Shown here piece after piece: positions 26,945 through 36,619 of a stretch of DNA of 64,000 nucleotides. The stretch is from Flavobacterium rakeshii (GTDB lineage Bacteria; Bacteroidota; Bacteroidia; Flavobacteriales; Flavobacteriaceae): assembly GCF_009741375.1 (NCBI RefSeq), contig NZ_WOWP01000033.1, positions 32,231 through 96,230 on the forward strand, given 5' to 3'. How positions within the stretch are numbered: the first letter of the stretch is position 1; the number at the start of each line of letters is the position of its first letter. Both the position numbers and the translations under genes were made by a program. Under the pieces are notes generated by a model. It made no database searches. It was not told the origin of the DNA and was given only the letters and a program-made list of their open reading frames with translations.

Positions 26945-29900
26945 ATGCTGCAATCCTCTTCTGCTCTGCAAAAAGAGTTTAATGATTTACTGCTAAAAGA
27001 TCTCTCACTGTTTAATTGGTTAACCAAAGAATCCCTTGATGGTATATGGTTTTGTGACCTTGAACATCCCGGACATTTTTGGATAAACGATACCTTTTGG
27101 AAAACCATAGGCCACTCTAAACCCGAAGGCAATAATGTTTTTGACCGCTGGAGTATGGCTATTAACACCTTTGATAAAAACAGGACTTTATCACTTATTA
27201 GGCAATGTAAAGAAAAACCTGAAAAAGGTTTTAACGGTATTTTTGCCTATAACGACAGTGATAACCACGAGGTTATATTACACTCTAAAGGAAAAGTTAT
27301 TTATGATGAGAATAATAAGCCTGTAAAACTGGTTATAAAGCACTATAAAGAGCGTAACCTTAAACAGGAAAAGATTTTAAGCAAGATCAAAAAGCTTAAA
27401 AAATTAAGAGTAATACTTAACGAGACTAATAAGGTTGCAAAAGTAGGTGGATGGGAAATAGACCTTGTTCACCAAAAACTGAACTGGACTAAAGTTACCA
27501 AACAAATTCATGAGGTTGACCACGGTTATAAACCCGAATTGGAAAGCGCTATCAATTTTTATGAGGAAGGCTGGAGCAGGGATAAAATAACCGAGCTTTT
27601 TGCCGAAGCTGTGGAATACGGCAAACCTTTTGATGCCGAGTTAAAAATAGTTACCGCAAAAGGAAACCCGGTATGGGTACGTACTATAGGTAAACCGGTA
27701 ATTGAAGACGGACAATGCGTTCGGGTGTATGGTGCTTTTCAGGATATCTCTCCAAGAAAAAAACAGGAAGCCATTTACAAGGAGGCAAGAGAACGGTTTG
27801 AGAAAGTATTTAACCACTCCTCTATTGGTATTGTATTGGTTGACACTAAAGGAAAAATTATTAATGCAAACCCTGCTACCATAAAAATGTTTGGGTTTGA
27901 TGAAAGCAATGCCGAATATGCTATCAATAATCTTACCTATAAAGACCTTATACACCCTGAAGACCTTAAAATAGCTAACGAATACAGACAAAGACTGATT
28001 GATGGTGAGTTTACTCATTACAGTCTGAGAAGCCGATACTATAAAAAGAACGGTGAACTTATACTGTGCAAGGTAAATGTATCTTACATTGAAGGTGCTG
28101 AGCCTTCTGAAAGCATGATTATTACTCACGTTGAGGATATAACAGCACAAAAAGAACTGGAAGACCAGGCACTGGAGTACTCTTTACGTTTTAAAAGTGC
28201 ATTTGAATATTCTCCTAACGGTATGGCACTGGTGGGACTGGATGGAAAATGGCTTATGGTTAACAAAAGCCTTTGTACTATGCTGGGGTACTCTAAAGAA
28301 GAGTTCCTTAATCTTACGTTCCAGGATATTACCTATAAAACCGACCTTGATGCTGATTTACGATTCCTTAAAGAAACTCTTGAAGGAAAGAGAGATACCT
28401 ACAGCATGGAAAAACGATACATTCATAAAGACGGCAGTATAGTATACGGCTTACTTAATGTATCATTAATAAGGGACGAGAAAAATGACCCACAATACTT
28501 TGTTTCTCAAATAAACGACATTACAAAAAGGGTTAAGGCAAAAGAAGAACTTCAAAACAGCCTGTTGGAACTTGAAGGACTTTTAGGCGCTACTACCCAT
28601 GTATCTATAATAGAAACCGACCTTGTAGGTAATGTAAGGAAATTTAACAAAGGGGCTGAAAATCTATTAGGCTACAAAGCCGAAGATGTGATAGGTACAT
28701 TTAATGTAGGTGCTATTCACGATGCTAAAGAGATTGAAGAGCGCGGTAAAGTGCTTTCAAAACAATACAACCAGCATATAGAAGGTTTTAATGTATTTGT
28801 ACATAAACCTAATTTAGGACAGTACGACTCTCACGAGTGGACTTATATAAAGAAAGACGGAAGCAGGTTCCCGGTACAGCTTGTAGCAACTGCTATTAGA
28901 AATAAGCATAATGAAATTACCGGATATGTAGGTATTGCTACTGATATTACCCAGCTTAAGGAAATGGAAGCTTCCATTTTGAAAGAAAAACAAAAAGCAG
29001 TAGCTGCCAATAAATCTAAATCAGAGTTCCTGGCTAATATGTCGCACGAAATCCGTACACCGTTAAATGGTGTTATTGGGTTTACCGACCTGTTAATGAA
29101 AACCGACCTGAATGAAACGCAAAGAAAGTACATGCAAATGGTTAATACTTCGGCACACTCATTACTGGATCTGATAAACGATATTCTGGACTTCTCTAAA
29201 ATAGAAGCCGGAAAACTGGAACTAAACCAAGATAAAACCGACCTGATTGAACTATGCTCCCAAACGGTTGATATTATTAAGCATGAAGCTCACGAAAAAG
29301 GGCTGGAACTATTACTTGATATTTCGCCAAAAGTAAAACGCTTTATTTATGCCGACTCTGTTAGGATAAGGCAAATTTTAGTGAACCTGCTGGGTAATGC
29401 CATCAAGTTTACCGAAAAAGGGGAAGTAGAACTTAAAATAAGAAACAAAAAAATAGAAAACGACGAGGACGAAATGATGTTTGAGTTTTCTATTCGTGAT
29501 ACAGGTATAGGTATTGCACCTCATAACCTGCAAAAAATATTCAATGCCTTTGATCAGGAAGACTCCTCCACTACCCGTAAATATGGTGGTACCGGGCTCG
29601 GGCTAACCATTAGTAACAGACTACTGGAACTTATGGACAGCCGCCTTGAGGTTGATAGTGAACTGAATAAGGGAAGTGTATTCTCCTTCAAGGTGAAGTT
29701 TAAAACCGAAGTTGGTGAAAGCTTCCCTGAAAAGAATACCGAACTGGTGAACAATGTTCTTATTGTAGATGATAACGAGAACAATCTTACCATTTTAAGG
29801 GACATGCTTGCCTTTGGTAAAGTGAACTCGGTTAGTGCCATAAACGGTATTAAGGCGCTTGAAATTCTTGAAAAAGGAAACAACTTTGACCTTGCCATTA

Positions 29901-30559
29901 TCGACTTTAATATGCCATACCTAAACGGTTTGGAATTAATAACACATATTAGAAGAAAGCTACACATAACAAAAGACGAGCTTCCTATAATGCTATTACA
30001 CAGTTCGGTTATCGATAATAAATCGTTACAAATGTGTAAAGATATGGATGTTAGGTTTGAGGTTACAAAACCTATAAGAATAGATCAGTTATTTGAATTT
30101 ATCAACCATATTAATGATGATGAGGAAACAACTGTCGATGAGATTGTAACAACAGGCAGCAATGGCGAAGACCAAACCATTAATATATTAATCGCCGAAG
30201 ATAATCCGGTAAACCAGTTCCTGGCAAAAACCATTATCCAAAAGGTATTACCTAAAGCTAATATTGTAGTAGCCGAAGATGGTGAAAAGGCGGTTAAAAT
30301 TTACAGAAGCATGCCTTTAGACCTTATTTTTATGGATATACAAATGCCGGTTATGAGTGGTTTTGACGCTACAAAAAAAATACGATCTCTGGAAGACAGT
30401 GATACCCACATTCCTATCATTGCGCTTACAGCAAGGGCTCTTAAAGGAGAAAGAGAACGTTGCCTTGATGCCGGAATGGATGATTATATAACCAAGCCTA
30501 TTATTTTTGACACCATTAAAGAAACCATAAAACTGCACATGCCCACAGCAAACAGATAA
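26945..30559 (+). CDS. multi-PAS hybrid histidine kinase with two receivers
   Basis: Soluble sensor kinase of 1204 residues. The start is placed at ATG 26945 because the alternative TTG at 26885 falls in the predicted -33 element. Five PAS or PAS-like domains fill about residues 15-680 (for example VFNHSSIGIVLVDTKGKIIN, FEYSPNGMALVGLDGKWLM), then HisKA (FLANMSHEIRTPLNGVIGFT), HATPase (NLLGNAIKFTEKG, DTGIGIA, GTGLGLTISNRL), a receiver with IIDFNMPYLNG and a second one with LIFMDIQMPVMSG. No transmembrane helix. First gene of a six-gene operon ending in polysaccharide functions. Confidence 0.93.
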   Translation: MLQSSSALQKEFNDLLLKDLSLFNWLTKESLDGIWFCDLEHPGHFWINDTFWKTIGHSKPEGNNVFDRWSMAINTFDKNRTLSLIRQCKEKPEKGFNGIFAYNDSDNHEVILHSKGKVIYDENNKPVKLVIKHYKERNLKQEKILSKIKKLKKLRVILNETNKVAKVGGWEIDLVHQKLNWTKVTKQIHEVDHGYKPELESAINFYEEGWSRDKITELFAEAVEYGKPFDAELKIVTAKGNPVWVRTIGKPVIEDGQCVRVYGAFQDISPRKKQEAIYKEARERFEKVFNHSSIGIVLVDTKGKIINANPATIKMFGFDESNAEYAINNLTYKDLIHPEDLKIANEYRQRLIDGEFTHYSLRSRYYKKNGELILCKVNVSYIEGAEPSESMIITHVEDITAQKELEDQALEYSLRFKSAFEYSPNGMALVGLDGKWLMVNKSLCTMLGYSKEEFLNLTFQDITYKTDLDADLRFLKETLEGKRDTYSMEKRYIHKDGSIVYGLLNVSLIRDEKNDPQYFVSQINDITKRVKAKEELQNSLLELEGLLGATTHVSIIETDLVGNVRKFNKGAENLLGYKAEDVIGTFNVGAIHDAKEIEERGKVLSKQYNQHIEGFNVFVHKPNLGQYDSHEWTYIKKDGSRFPVQLVATAIRNKHNEITGYVGIATDITQLKEMEASILKEKQKAVAANKSKSEFLANMSHEIRTPLNGVIGFTDLLMKTDLNETQRKYMQMVNTSAHSLLDLINDILDFSKIEAGKLELNQDKTDLIELCSQTVDIIKHEAHEKGLELLLDISPKVKRFIYADSVRIRQILVNLLGNAIKFTEKGEVELKIRNKKIENDEDEMMFEFSIRDTGIGIAPHNLQKIFNAFDQEDSSTTRKYGGTGLGLTISNRLLELMDSRLEVDSELNKGSVFSFKVKFKTEVGESFPEKNTELVNNVLIVDDNENNLTILRDMLAFGKVNSVSAINGIKALEILEKGNNFDLAIIDFNMPYLNGLELITHIRRKLHITKDELPIMLLHSSVIDNKSLQMCKDMDVRFEVTKPIRIDQLFEFINHINDDEETTVDEIVTTGSNGEDQTINILIAEDNPVNQFLAKTIIQKVLPKANIVVAEDGEKAVKIYRSMPLDLIFMDIQMPVMSGFDATKKIRSLEDSDTHIPIIALTARALKGERERCLDAGMDDYITKPIIFDTIKETIKLHMPTANR

Positions 30560-30611
30560 AACGGTTTCACTTAATTTATTTAACTTTAATCATTATTAAA
30601 TCCCCACTCTC

Positions 30612-31319
30612 ATGCACTTAAACATTTTAGTTGTTGAAGACAATAACACAGAAAAGGCCGCCAGACTGCTTCCGGAAGACTGGCAGGTTACTTATTGTGA
30701 CAACAGCTATGACGCTATACAGTTAATAAAAAAGGAAGATAGCTTTCAGCTTTTAATGCTGGATGAGTATGCCTCACCACTTAGCGCTTACCAGACTTTT
30801 GACTATCTTAAATCAGAAATAAAAACCGAAGTACCTGTTCTTGTATTAGGAGAAGAAGGAGAAAACGGCATATTAGAGCATTATCAAAACAAAATGGCTT
30901 TTATAAAAAAGCCGGTAACAAGTAACGACATCAAAATCATAAACGATTTGGTTGAAAAAAACTTTGTCCCAAAAGAAGTTTCAGACAAGGCTTACTCACT
31001 GGAGTACCTAAATGTTATATCAGACAGTAATTTTGAGTTCATCAAAGAAACACTGGTAATATTCCGCACCTCTGTAAAAGATAAACTGATTCAGCTTAGA
31101 GAAGCTTTAGGTCAAAACGATTTTAAAAGTGTGGCAGAAATTGCCCACAATATCAAACCTTCGTTTGAGATGCTTGAAAACAAAATATCGGTACATATAT
31201 GCGATCTTTTAAACAACAGAGCTCCAAAAGAAGAAGTGCCTGAACTTGTTACAGAACTTGAATCTCAATTTGATAAAATTAATACCGAACTGGAAAACGA
31301 TTTCCCTGAATTAAAATAG
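30612..31319 (+). CDS. receiver-HPt phosphotransfer protein
   Basis: A 235-residue protein: an N-terminal receiver (1-120) with D51 in LLMLDEYAS and K in FIKKPVTS but otherwise divergent, and a C-terminal HPt domain (about 130-230) with the phospho-accepting His in EIAHNIKPSFEML. It would relay phosphate between the hybrid kinase upstream and the receiver 31322-31687, which starts 2 bp after its stop. Confidence 0.85.
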   Translation: MHLNILVVEDNNTEKAARLLPEDWQVTYCDNSYDAIQLIKKEDSFQLLMLDEYASPLSAYQTFDYLKSEIKTEVPVLVLGEEGENGILEHYQNKMAFIKKPVTSNDIKIINDLVEKNFVPKEVSDKAYSLEYLNVISDSNFEFIKETLVIFRTSVKDKLIQLREALGQNDFKSVAEIAHNIKPSFEMLENKISVHICDLLNNRAPKEEVPELVTELESQFDKINTELENDFPELK

Positions 31320-31321
31320 CT

Positions 31322-31687
31322 ATGAAAAAGAAAATTCTGGTAGTGGAAGACAACCCAATGGTTGTAAAATCATTAGAATTTAAACTGAATAAAGATGGTT
31401 ATGACGTTGTTGTGGCCGTAGACGGAAGGGTTGCGCTTGACACCCTTAAAAACAACGACTTTGATTTGGTAATAACCGATTTGATGCTACCGTTTGTTAC
31501 CGGTTCACAACTTATTGAGCATATTAAAAAAGAAACTCCCAATACACCTATAATAGTACTTTCTACAGCTACACAGGAAGACATCATTATGGATGCCTTT
31601 ACTATGGGCGTAGATGATTTTATAACAAAACCTTTTAGTCCTAATGAGTTATCGTTAAGGGTTAAGCGAAGCCTGAGTAAAACCTAA
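31322..31687 (+). CDS. single-domain response regulator
   Basis: Receiver of 121 residues with D53 in LVITDLMLPFVTGSQL, acidic pair ED near residue 10 and K in ITKPFSPNEL. No output domain; the likely role is to bind and control a partner, perhaps the HEAT protein or glycosyltransferase encoded next. Confidence 0.92.
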   Translation: MKKKILVVEDNPMVVKSLEFKLNKDGYDVVVAVDGRVALDTLKNNDFDLVITDLMLPFVTGSQLIEHIKKETPNTPIIVLSTATQEDIIMDAFTMGVDDFITKPFSPNELSLRVKRSLSKT

Positions 31688-31700
31688 TACTTTTTAAGGA

Positions 31701-32708
31701 TTGGAAAAGTTTTACGACTACATATATTACAACAGTGGTTTGGAGTGGATAGTAAATGTGAATATACTAATCAGTTTACTTTTTCTGCTTTTAATACTGT
31801 TGCTTATTTTGTTTATCCTTTATTTAAGGGTATACAAAAACCTTCGTAATATTAAAAAGGCTGAACATGTTGAAAAACTTACCGATTTTATTAACGGGTA
31901 TCTTTTTGATACAGAGTTTGAAGAAGCCAGTATTGAAGAGTTTAGGGCGCACCATGTTAGGAGTAAACTTCAAAAAAAGGTAACCACAAAAGAGATACTT
32001 ATATACAGCCAAAACTTTAAAGGCGAAGCAAACGCCTCTATCAAAAAGCTATTTTTCAGGCTGGAACTGGACGGTTTGGCTTTTAAGGAAATAGCCAGCA
32101 GGAAATGGTACCTGCGTGCACGTGGTATGCATACGGTTTCTAACATGGGAATAAAAATACAGGAATCTACTGCTGTTAGGCTTCTTAACGACAAAAGGGT
32201 TGAAGTGAGGCTACAGTCATTACTGTACTTTATAAAACTCTCTCAAAAGTATCCGCTTAACTTTTTATACCGATTAGAGGAACCCTTAACCATATGGCAG
32301 CAAATTCATATTGAAGATGCGCTAAAAGGTTATAAGGAAGAAATTCCTGATTTCTCTAAGTGGTTAAATCACAAACAGCCAACGGTTATAGGCTTTTGTA
32401 TAAAGCAAATTTCGGCTTTTGACCAGTATGAAAATGTAGAAAAAGTGATTCCGTTTCTGGAACATCCTGAAGAGATGCTAAAAAAAGAAGCCGTAAGATG
32501 TATGCGAAAAATGGGTAACCATGAGTCGGTCGATATTGTACTTACCAATTTTGCTTCTGAAAACAACACCATTAAAAAGGAAATCCTTAAACTGATAAAA
32601 GAAGTAGGTTCGTATAACCAACTTCAAACATTATCTTATGAGTTAAACGGGGATAATGAGGAAATTAAGATTGAGTATTTAAAAGCAGAAGAATATTTTT
32701 TAAAGTAA
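31701..32708 (+). CDS. membrane-anchored HEAT-repeat protein
   Basis: A 335-residue protein with an N-terminal transmembrane helix (about 15-40, LISLLFLLLILLLILFILYL) and a cytosolic alpha-helical region with HEAT-like repeats (EVRLQSLLYFIKL, EMLKKEAVRCMRKMG, ENNTIKKEILKLIKEV). The start is a TTG at 31701 preceded by AAGGA; no in-frame ATG lies close by. Next to a GT2 synthase, it is plausibly a partner of the polysaccharide machinery that reads the receiver state. No enzymatic motif seen. Confidence 0.8.
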   Translation: MEKFYDYIYYNSGLEWIVNVNILISLLFLLLILLLILFILYLRVYKNLRNIKKAEHVEKLTDFINGYLFDTEFEEASIEEFRAHHVRSKLQKKVTTKEILIYSQNFKGEANASIKKLFFRLELDGLAFKEIASRKWYLRARGMHTVSNMGIKIQESTAVRLLNDKRVEVRLQSLLYFIKLSQKYPLNFLYRLEEPLTIWQQIHIEDALKGYKEEIPDFSKWLNHKQPTVIGFCIKQISAFDQYENVEKVIPFLEHPEEMLKKEAVRCMRKMGNHESVDIVLTNFASENNTIKKEILKLIKEVGSYNQLQTLSYELNGDNEEIKIEYLKAEEYFLK

Positions 32709-32714
32709 AAAGCC

Positions 32715-34142
32715 ATGAATTACGATCTTTTAGTTGACATAGCGAGCTGGCTTTTCCTGATATATGCGGTTGTTGTATCTTCGGGTTATCTTTTTGCTGC
32801 CGTATTTTCGTTTCTGGAAATAAAAGAATATAAAAGGGAAAACATTCCTACAGATGATGTTACCCTGCTACAAAGCACCTCTCTCCCACCCGTTTCGGTA
32901 CTGGCTCCGGCTTATAACGAAGAGGCAAACGTGGTAGAGAATGTAAAATCACTACTAACCGTAAGTTACCCTTCTTATGAAATTGTGGTTATTAATGATG
33001 GTAGTAAAGATAACACCCTGCAAAGGCTTATAGACACTTTTGACCTTGTTAAGGACGAGTCGCTTAGATACAACTCTATACCAACAAAGGAAATTAGGGG
33101 TGTATATATGTCTACTCACAAAGCATATAAAAACCTAACGGTTATAGACAAAGCTAACGGAGGTAAGGCCGATGCACTTAATGCAGGTATAAACAACTGT
33201 AAGCACGACCTTATTTGCTGTATAGATGTTGACTGCATTTTAGAAGACGATGCACTGCTTAAACTGGTAAACCCTTTCCTTAATAATGAGAAAACAGTAA
33301 TTGCATCGGGCGGTATTATCCGTGTGGCAAACTCCTGTATTATTGAGGACGGACGTATTATAGAGGTACGCCTGCCGGATAAGTTTTTGGCAAGAGCACA
33401 AATACTTGAATATTTCAGAGCTTTCCTTATGGGGCGTATGGCATGGTCAAGACTGGATGGACTCCTGCTTATATCGGGAGCATTTGGTATGTTCAATAAA
33501 AAAATAGCTATTGAGGTAGGCGGTTACAATACCAAAACCGTGGGTGAAGATATGGAACTACTGGTGCGTATGCGGAGGATGATGCGTGAGAAAAACGAAC
33601 CGTATACAGTAGGTTTTATACCCGATCCGCTTTGCTGGACTGAGGTACCCCAACAATGGAAGGTTCTCCACAGGCAACGTAACCGATGGACCCGCGGTAC
33701 TATGGAAACACTATGGATTCACCGCAAAATGCTCTTCAATCCAAGGTTTAAAGTACTGGGTATGCTAAGCACTCCTTACTGGATGTTTTTTGAATGGCTT
33801 GCGCCTATTATTGAATTCTTCGGGGTACTGTTTATTGTGTTACTATATGTGCTAGGCAGACTGGACTGGACTATTTTCTTTAGCTTTTTTGCTGTGGTAT
33901 ATTTCTTTTCGGTACTGTATTCCATTACAGCTATTTTCTTTGAGGAATACTCCTTCCAGCAATATAAAAAACCGAAGTACATATTCAGGCTTGTGGGAAC
34001 TGCCTTTGCAGAACCTTTGCTGTACCATCCGTTTGTAATGTGGGCCGCCATAAAGGGAAACATCGACCTTATAAGGGGAAAAAATTCATGGGGTACTATG
34101 AGCCGTACCGGATTGGCAAATCCGCAAAAGAAACAAGTATAA
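32715..34142 (+). CDS. processive family 2 glycosyltransferase, PgaC/BcsA-like
   Basis: Inner-membrane polysaccharide synthase of 475 residues. One helix precedes the GT2 domain (VSVLAPAYNEEANV, VVINDGSKDNT, IDVDC as DxD, GEDMEL, RQRNRWTRG as the Q/RxxRW motif), and several helices follow (about 360-430). These are the hallmarks of processive synthases of poly-N-acetylglucosamine or similar glycans. Flanked by the HEAT protein and a YaiO-type porin, so it likely makes and exports an exopolysaccharide under control of the upstream phosphorelay. Product not deducible. Confidence 0.9.
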   Translation: MNYDLLVDIASWLFLIYAVVVSSGYLFAAVFSFLEIKEYKRENIPTDDVTLLQSTSLPPVSVLAPAYNEEANVVENVKSLLTVSYPSYEIVVINDGSKDNTLQRLIDTFDLVKDESLRYNSIPTKEIRGVYMSTHKAYKNLTVIDKANGGKADALNAGINNCKHDLICCIDVDCILEDDALLKLVNPFLNNEKTVIASGGIIRVANSCIIEDGRIIEVRLPDKFLARAQILEYFRAFLMGRMAWSRLDGLLLISGAFGMFNKKIAIEVGGYNTKTVGEDMELLVRMRRMMREKNEPYTVGFIPDPLCWTEVPQQWKVLHRQRNRWTRGTMETLWIHRKMLFNPRFKVLGMLSTPYWMFFEWLAPIIEFFGVLFIVLLYVLGRLDWTIFFSFFAVVYFFSVLYSITAIFFEEYSFQQYKKPKYIFRLVGTAFAEPLLYHPFVMWAAIKGNIDLIRGKNSWGTMSRTGLANPQKKQV

Positions 34143-34160
34143 TTTTTAAAGACTTTTAGT

Positions 34161-35432
34161 GTGAAAATCATTTCCGTCAACATAACAAAATCAATTATAG
34201 CTAGCTTTTACATAATGGCTGCACTTTTGTTTGCACCTGCTGCTTTTGCACAGCAAACAAGTGACGAACTGTATGCCGAAGCCCGCACACAGGCTTTTGA
34301 TAATAAAAATTATAAAGAGGCTATTATCCTTGCCCAAAAGGCGCTAGAGCAAACACCTGATTATCCGGATTTAAATATCTTTTTAGGAAGACTATACACT
34401 TGGGACGGACAAACGGAAAATGCACGCAATACATTTGACAGTGTAGTAAAAAAATACCCAAACAATGTAGATGCCTACCTTGCCTACGGAAGTTTGGAGT
34501 ACTGGAGCAAAAACTACGACAAAGCATTACAACTTACAGATAAAGGTTTAGCCATAAATCCAAAATCAGAAGAATTGTTATTGCTTAAAGCCAGAATATT
34601 AAGCGATTCCAGAAAGTACCCTGAGGCTAACAAATCATTAAAAACGTTACTGGAAATAAACCCAAAAAATAATGATGCCCGAACGCTGAGCCAAAAAATA
34701 AGCATGATGAGTTCTAAAAATGCTGTAGGGATTAACTATGATTACTATCATTTTGACAAACGTTTTGATGACGACTGGCACATTGCAGGTGTAGATTACA
34801 CAAGACAAGGAAGCTTTGGTACCATAACAGGTCGTGTTAATTATGCCAATAAGTTTGCCATGGATGCGCTACAATTTGAAATAGAGTCTTACCCTCGTAT
34901 ATCAAATACGTTTTATGCTTTTGTGAACTTTGGTATGTCAGACGATCAGGGGATTTTCCCTGAGTACAAAACAGGCTTCTCATTATTTGCAAACCTGCCA
35001 AAAGGTTTTGAAGCCGAAGGAGGTTTCAGGATGCTAAGCTTTTCGGGAGAACAAACCTGGACCTATACAGCATCTGTAGGGAAATATTATAAAAACCTAT
35101 GGTTTAATTTAAGGGCTTACATCACACCAAATAGTGATTCGGTAGGTCAGTCCTATCAGCTTACTACACGCTATTACCTTGGCGGACCCGATGATTATTT
35201 AAGCTTGAGACTGGGAACAGGTATTAATCCTGACGGACAAAACAATATATTACTTAACGGTGAAGCGTTTAGTTATAAACTAAAATCTAATAATATAGCT
35301 GCAGAATACAGGACTACCATAAACCAAACTTATGTGTTTTATGTAAAAGCCGGACTGGAAAACCAAAAATATGCACCCGATACTAAAGGGAACCAAATAT
35401 CGGCAGGTATTGGTGCTATAAAAAGGTTCTAA
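34161..35432 (+). CDS. TPR domain with YaiO-family outer-membrane beta-barrel
   Basis: A 423-residue protein with a signal sequence (ending AAFAQQ), TPR repeats (about 30-175: ALEQTPDYPDLNIFLGRLYTW is split over the first two) and a C-terminal 12-to-16-strand barrel with aromatic-ending strands typical of the YaiO family. TPR-plus-barrel architecture resembles PgaA-type exporters. It begins with GTG at 34161, 18 bp after the synthase. Last gene of the operon, before a terminator. Confidence 0.85.
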   Translation: MKIISVNITKSIIASFYIMAALLFAPAAFAQQTSDELYAEARTQAFDNKNYKEAIILAQKALEQTPDYPDLNIFLGRLYTWDGQTENARNTFDSVVKKYPNNVDAYLAYGSLEYWSKNYDKALQLTDKGLAINPKSEELLLLKARILSDSRKYPEANKSLKTLLEINPKNNDARTLSQKISMMSSKNAVGINYDYYHFDKRFDDDWHIAGVDYTRQGSFGTITGRVNYANKFAMDALQFEIESYPRISNTFYAFVNFGMSDDQGIFPEYKTGFSLFANLPKGFEAEGGFRMLSFSGEQTWTYTASVGKYYKNLWFNLRAYITPNSDSVGQSYQLTTRYYLGGPDDYLSLRLGTGINPDGQNNILLNGEAFSYKLKSNNIAAEYRTTINQTYVFYVKAGLENQKYAPDTKGNQISAGIGAIKRF

Positions 35433-35438
35433 AAAAAA

Positions 35439-35463
35439 TAACACCCGCCATCAACGGGTGTTA
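35439..35463. terminator. terminator after the polysaccharide operon
   Basis: Perfect 9-bp stem (35439-35447 and 35455-35463), 7-nt loop, between convergent genes; an A run (35431-35438) gives a U tract on the minus strand. Confidence 0.75.
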
Positions 35464-35529
35464 CTCAACCAAACCAACCATAAAACTATCATAAACCTAT
35501 TTGCAAGTATTTATGAAGTATCTTTATTT

Positions 35530-35949
35530 TTAATTAAGACAAAGTCTTGTACTTCCTGTAAGTCGTTTAACCCTTGCCTCTATTTCAGATATGCTAAGTG
35601 GCATTTTAGCATAATCATTAACTCCTAATTCAAAACTCTTATTAAATACGCCTTCATCACTATGGCATGAAACAACCATAACCGGTGTAGACTCTTTTTT
35701 AATAAGCCTTATGTACTTTAAAAGCTCCAGCCCTGCTGTATTGCCTCTGCTTTTGTTTATAAAAGGCATCACAGTATATGCTACCGGCAGGCTTATATCT
35801 GCTATCAGTAAATCTGGCCTAAAAGCCTCATAGCTCTGCTTTGCATCTATAGCGTTATCACAACACTCTATATCATAACCTAAGTCGCTAAGGCATCTGC
35901 CAAGAGACATCAGTATATGTCTTTCGTTATCCACAATTAGTACTTTCAT
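35530..35949 (-). CDS. single-domain response regulator, paralog of the receiver in the glycosyltransferase fusion
   Basis: Receiver of 139 residues with D51 (LLIADISLP) and K in DYAKMPLS. It carries the same insertion after D51 as the receiver of 15245-16426 and the same C-terminal EARVKRL end, so the two are recent paralogs. The start ATG at 35949 has AAGGAG upstream. Its leader (about 155 nt) starts from LytTR-type promoter A and contains the same conserved blocks as the small RNAs. It lies alone on the minus strand between the polysaccharide operon and the repeat array. Confidence 0.88.
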   Translation of the reverse strand: MKVLIVDNERHILMSLGRCLSDLGYDIECCDNAIDAKQSYEAFRPDLLIADISLPVAYTVMPFINKSRGNTAGLELLKYIRLIKKESTPVMVVSCHSDEGVFNKSFELGVNDYAKMPLSISEIEARVKRLTGSTRLCLN

Positions 35950-36104
35950 AATCTCCTTAGCATTAATAAACTTTATTACTCTTATCTCTGTTTTGTACTA
36001 TCACCTTAACCATTTAAAAAAGCATTTACGGTATTTTTGGGTTATCGGTCATCATTAGGGGCAATAATTTTCGATTCTCTTGTTACCGGGTTTCGGTGCT
36101 AATT
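35950..36104 (-). promoter_or_regulatory. conserved leader of the receiver gene 35530-35949 (unit A)
   Basis: Predicted 155-nt 5' untranslated region. The block 36021-36085 is nearly repeated at 36399-36463 in RNA B. It holds a C4 run (complement of 36058-36061) 43 nt from the predicted start and a Shine-Dalgarno-like AAGGAG before the ATG. It could be the ancestral form of the small RNAs, or a regulated leader that shares a ligand with them. Confidence 0.55.
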
Positions 36105-36110
36105 ACATTA

Positions 36111-36180
36111 CAAATGTCCGTCAAGTTTCAAACTTTTATGTCTACTTTTCGATTAACAAGCCTTAACTGTAGACGAACGG
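36111..36180 (-). promoter_or_regulatory. LytTR-type operator and promoter A
   Basis: Half-sites 36172-36180 (leftwards CCGTTCGTC) and 36151-36159 (TTGTTAATC), 21 bp apart; 32-bp gap; -7-like GACATTTG at 36118-36111. Drives the receiver gene 35530-35949. Confidence 0.7.
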
Positions 36181-36245
36181 GGTTATATCTTCCGCTAATA
36201 TGTTAAATTGTATTTCATACTACGGTTAAACACCACCCTCTATAA

Positions 36246-36480
36246 TAACAGAAAAGCCTCCGCAAGGGAGGCTTTCTGAGCATTAACCAATTTACATTCC
36301 AATCATTATTTCTTTCACCTTTATCAAAACATTCTATCCTCCTGGGGGCTTAGTCAGATAATCTGTTTTGTCATTTCTTTTTTCTTGCTTAATGAAATAG
36401 CATTAACGGTATTTTTGGGGTATCGGTTATCATTGGGGGGCAATAATTTTCGATATCTTGTTATTCGTTTGTCATTAATT
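36246..36480 (-). ncRNA. predicted small RNA B
   Basis: Predicted transcript of about 235 nt ending at the hairpin 36253-36275. It has two C-rich runs: C6 (complement of 36435-36440), 40 nt from the predicted start, and C5 (complement of 36344-36348). The 5' half is a near copy of the leader of 35530-35949, and the 3' half is close to RNA C. The longer size and doubled C-run suggest a fusion of two ancestral units. No conserved ORF. Confidence 0.6.
36253..36275 (-). terminator. terminator hairpin of RNA B
   Basis: Nine-bp stem (36253-36261 with 36267-36275), 5-nt loop, followed on the minus strand by a short U-rich tract. Confidence 0.7.
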
Positions 36481-36486
36481 ACACTG

Positions 36487-36556
36487 CAAATATCCGACGG
36501 GATTGCAACTTTTACCCCTGTTTTTCGATTAGCAGACTTTAACTGTCGACGAATGG
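36487..36556 (-). promoter_or_regulatory. LytTR-type operator and promoter B
   Basis: Half-sites 36548-36556 (leftwards CCATTCGTC) and 36527-36535 (CTGCTAATC), 21 bp apart; 32-bp gap; -7-like GATATTTG at 36494-36487. Confidence 0.7.
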
Positions 36557-36619
36557 AACCTATTTCCGGTTAGTATGCTTTTTACTACAAAAACACTATT
36601 ATTTTTTAAACTGCATAAA

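Noticed and set aside
36385..36573. 62-codon open frame inside the repeat array
   Set aside because: It crosses operator B and the conserved C-run block, and no matching frame exists in the sibling units, so it is not a conserved gene.
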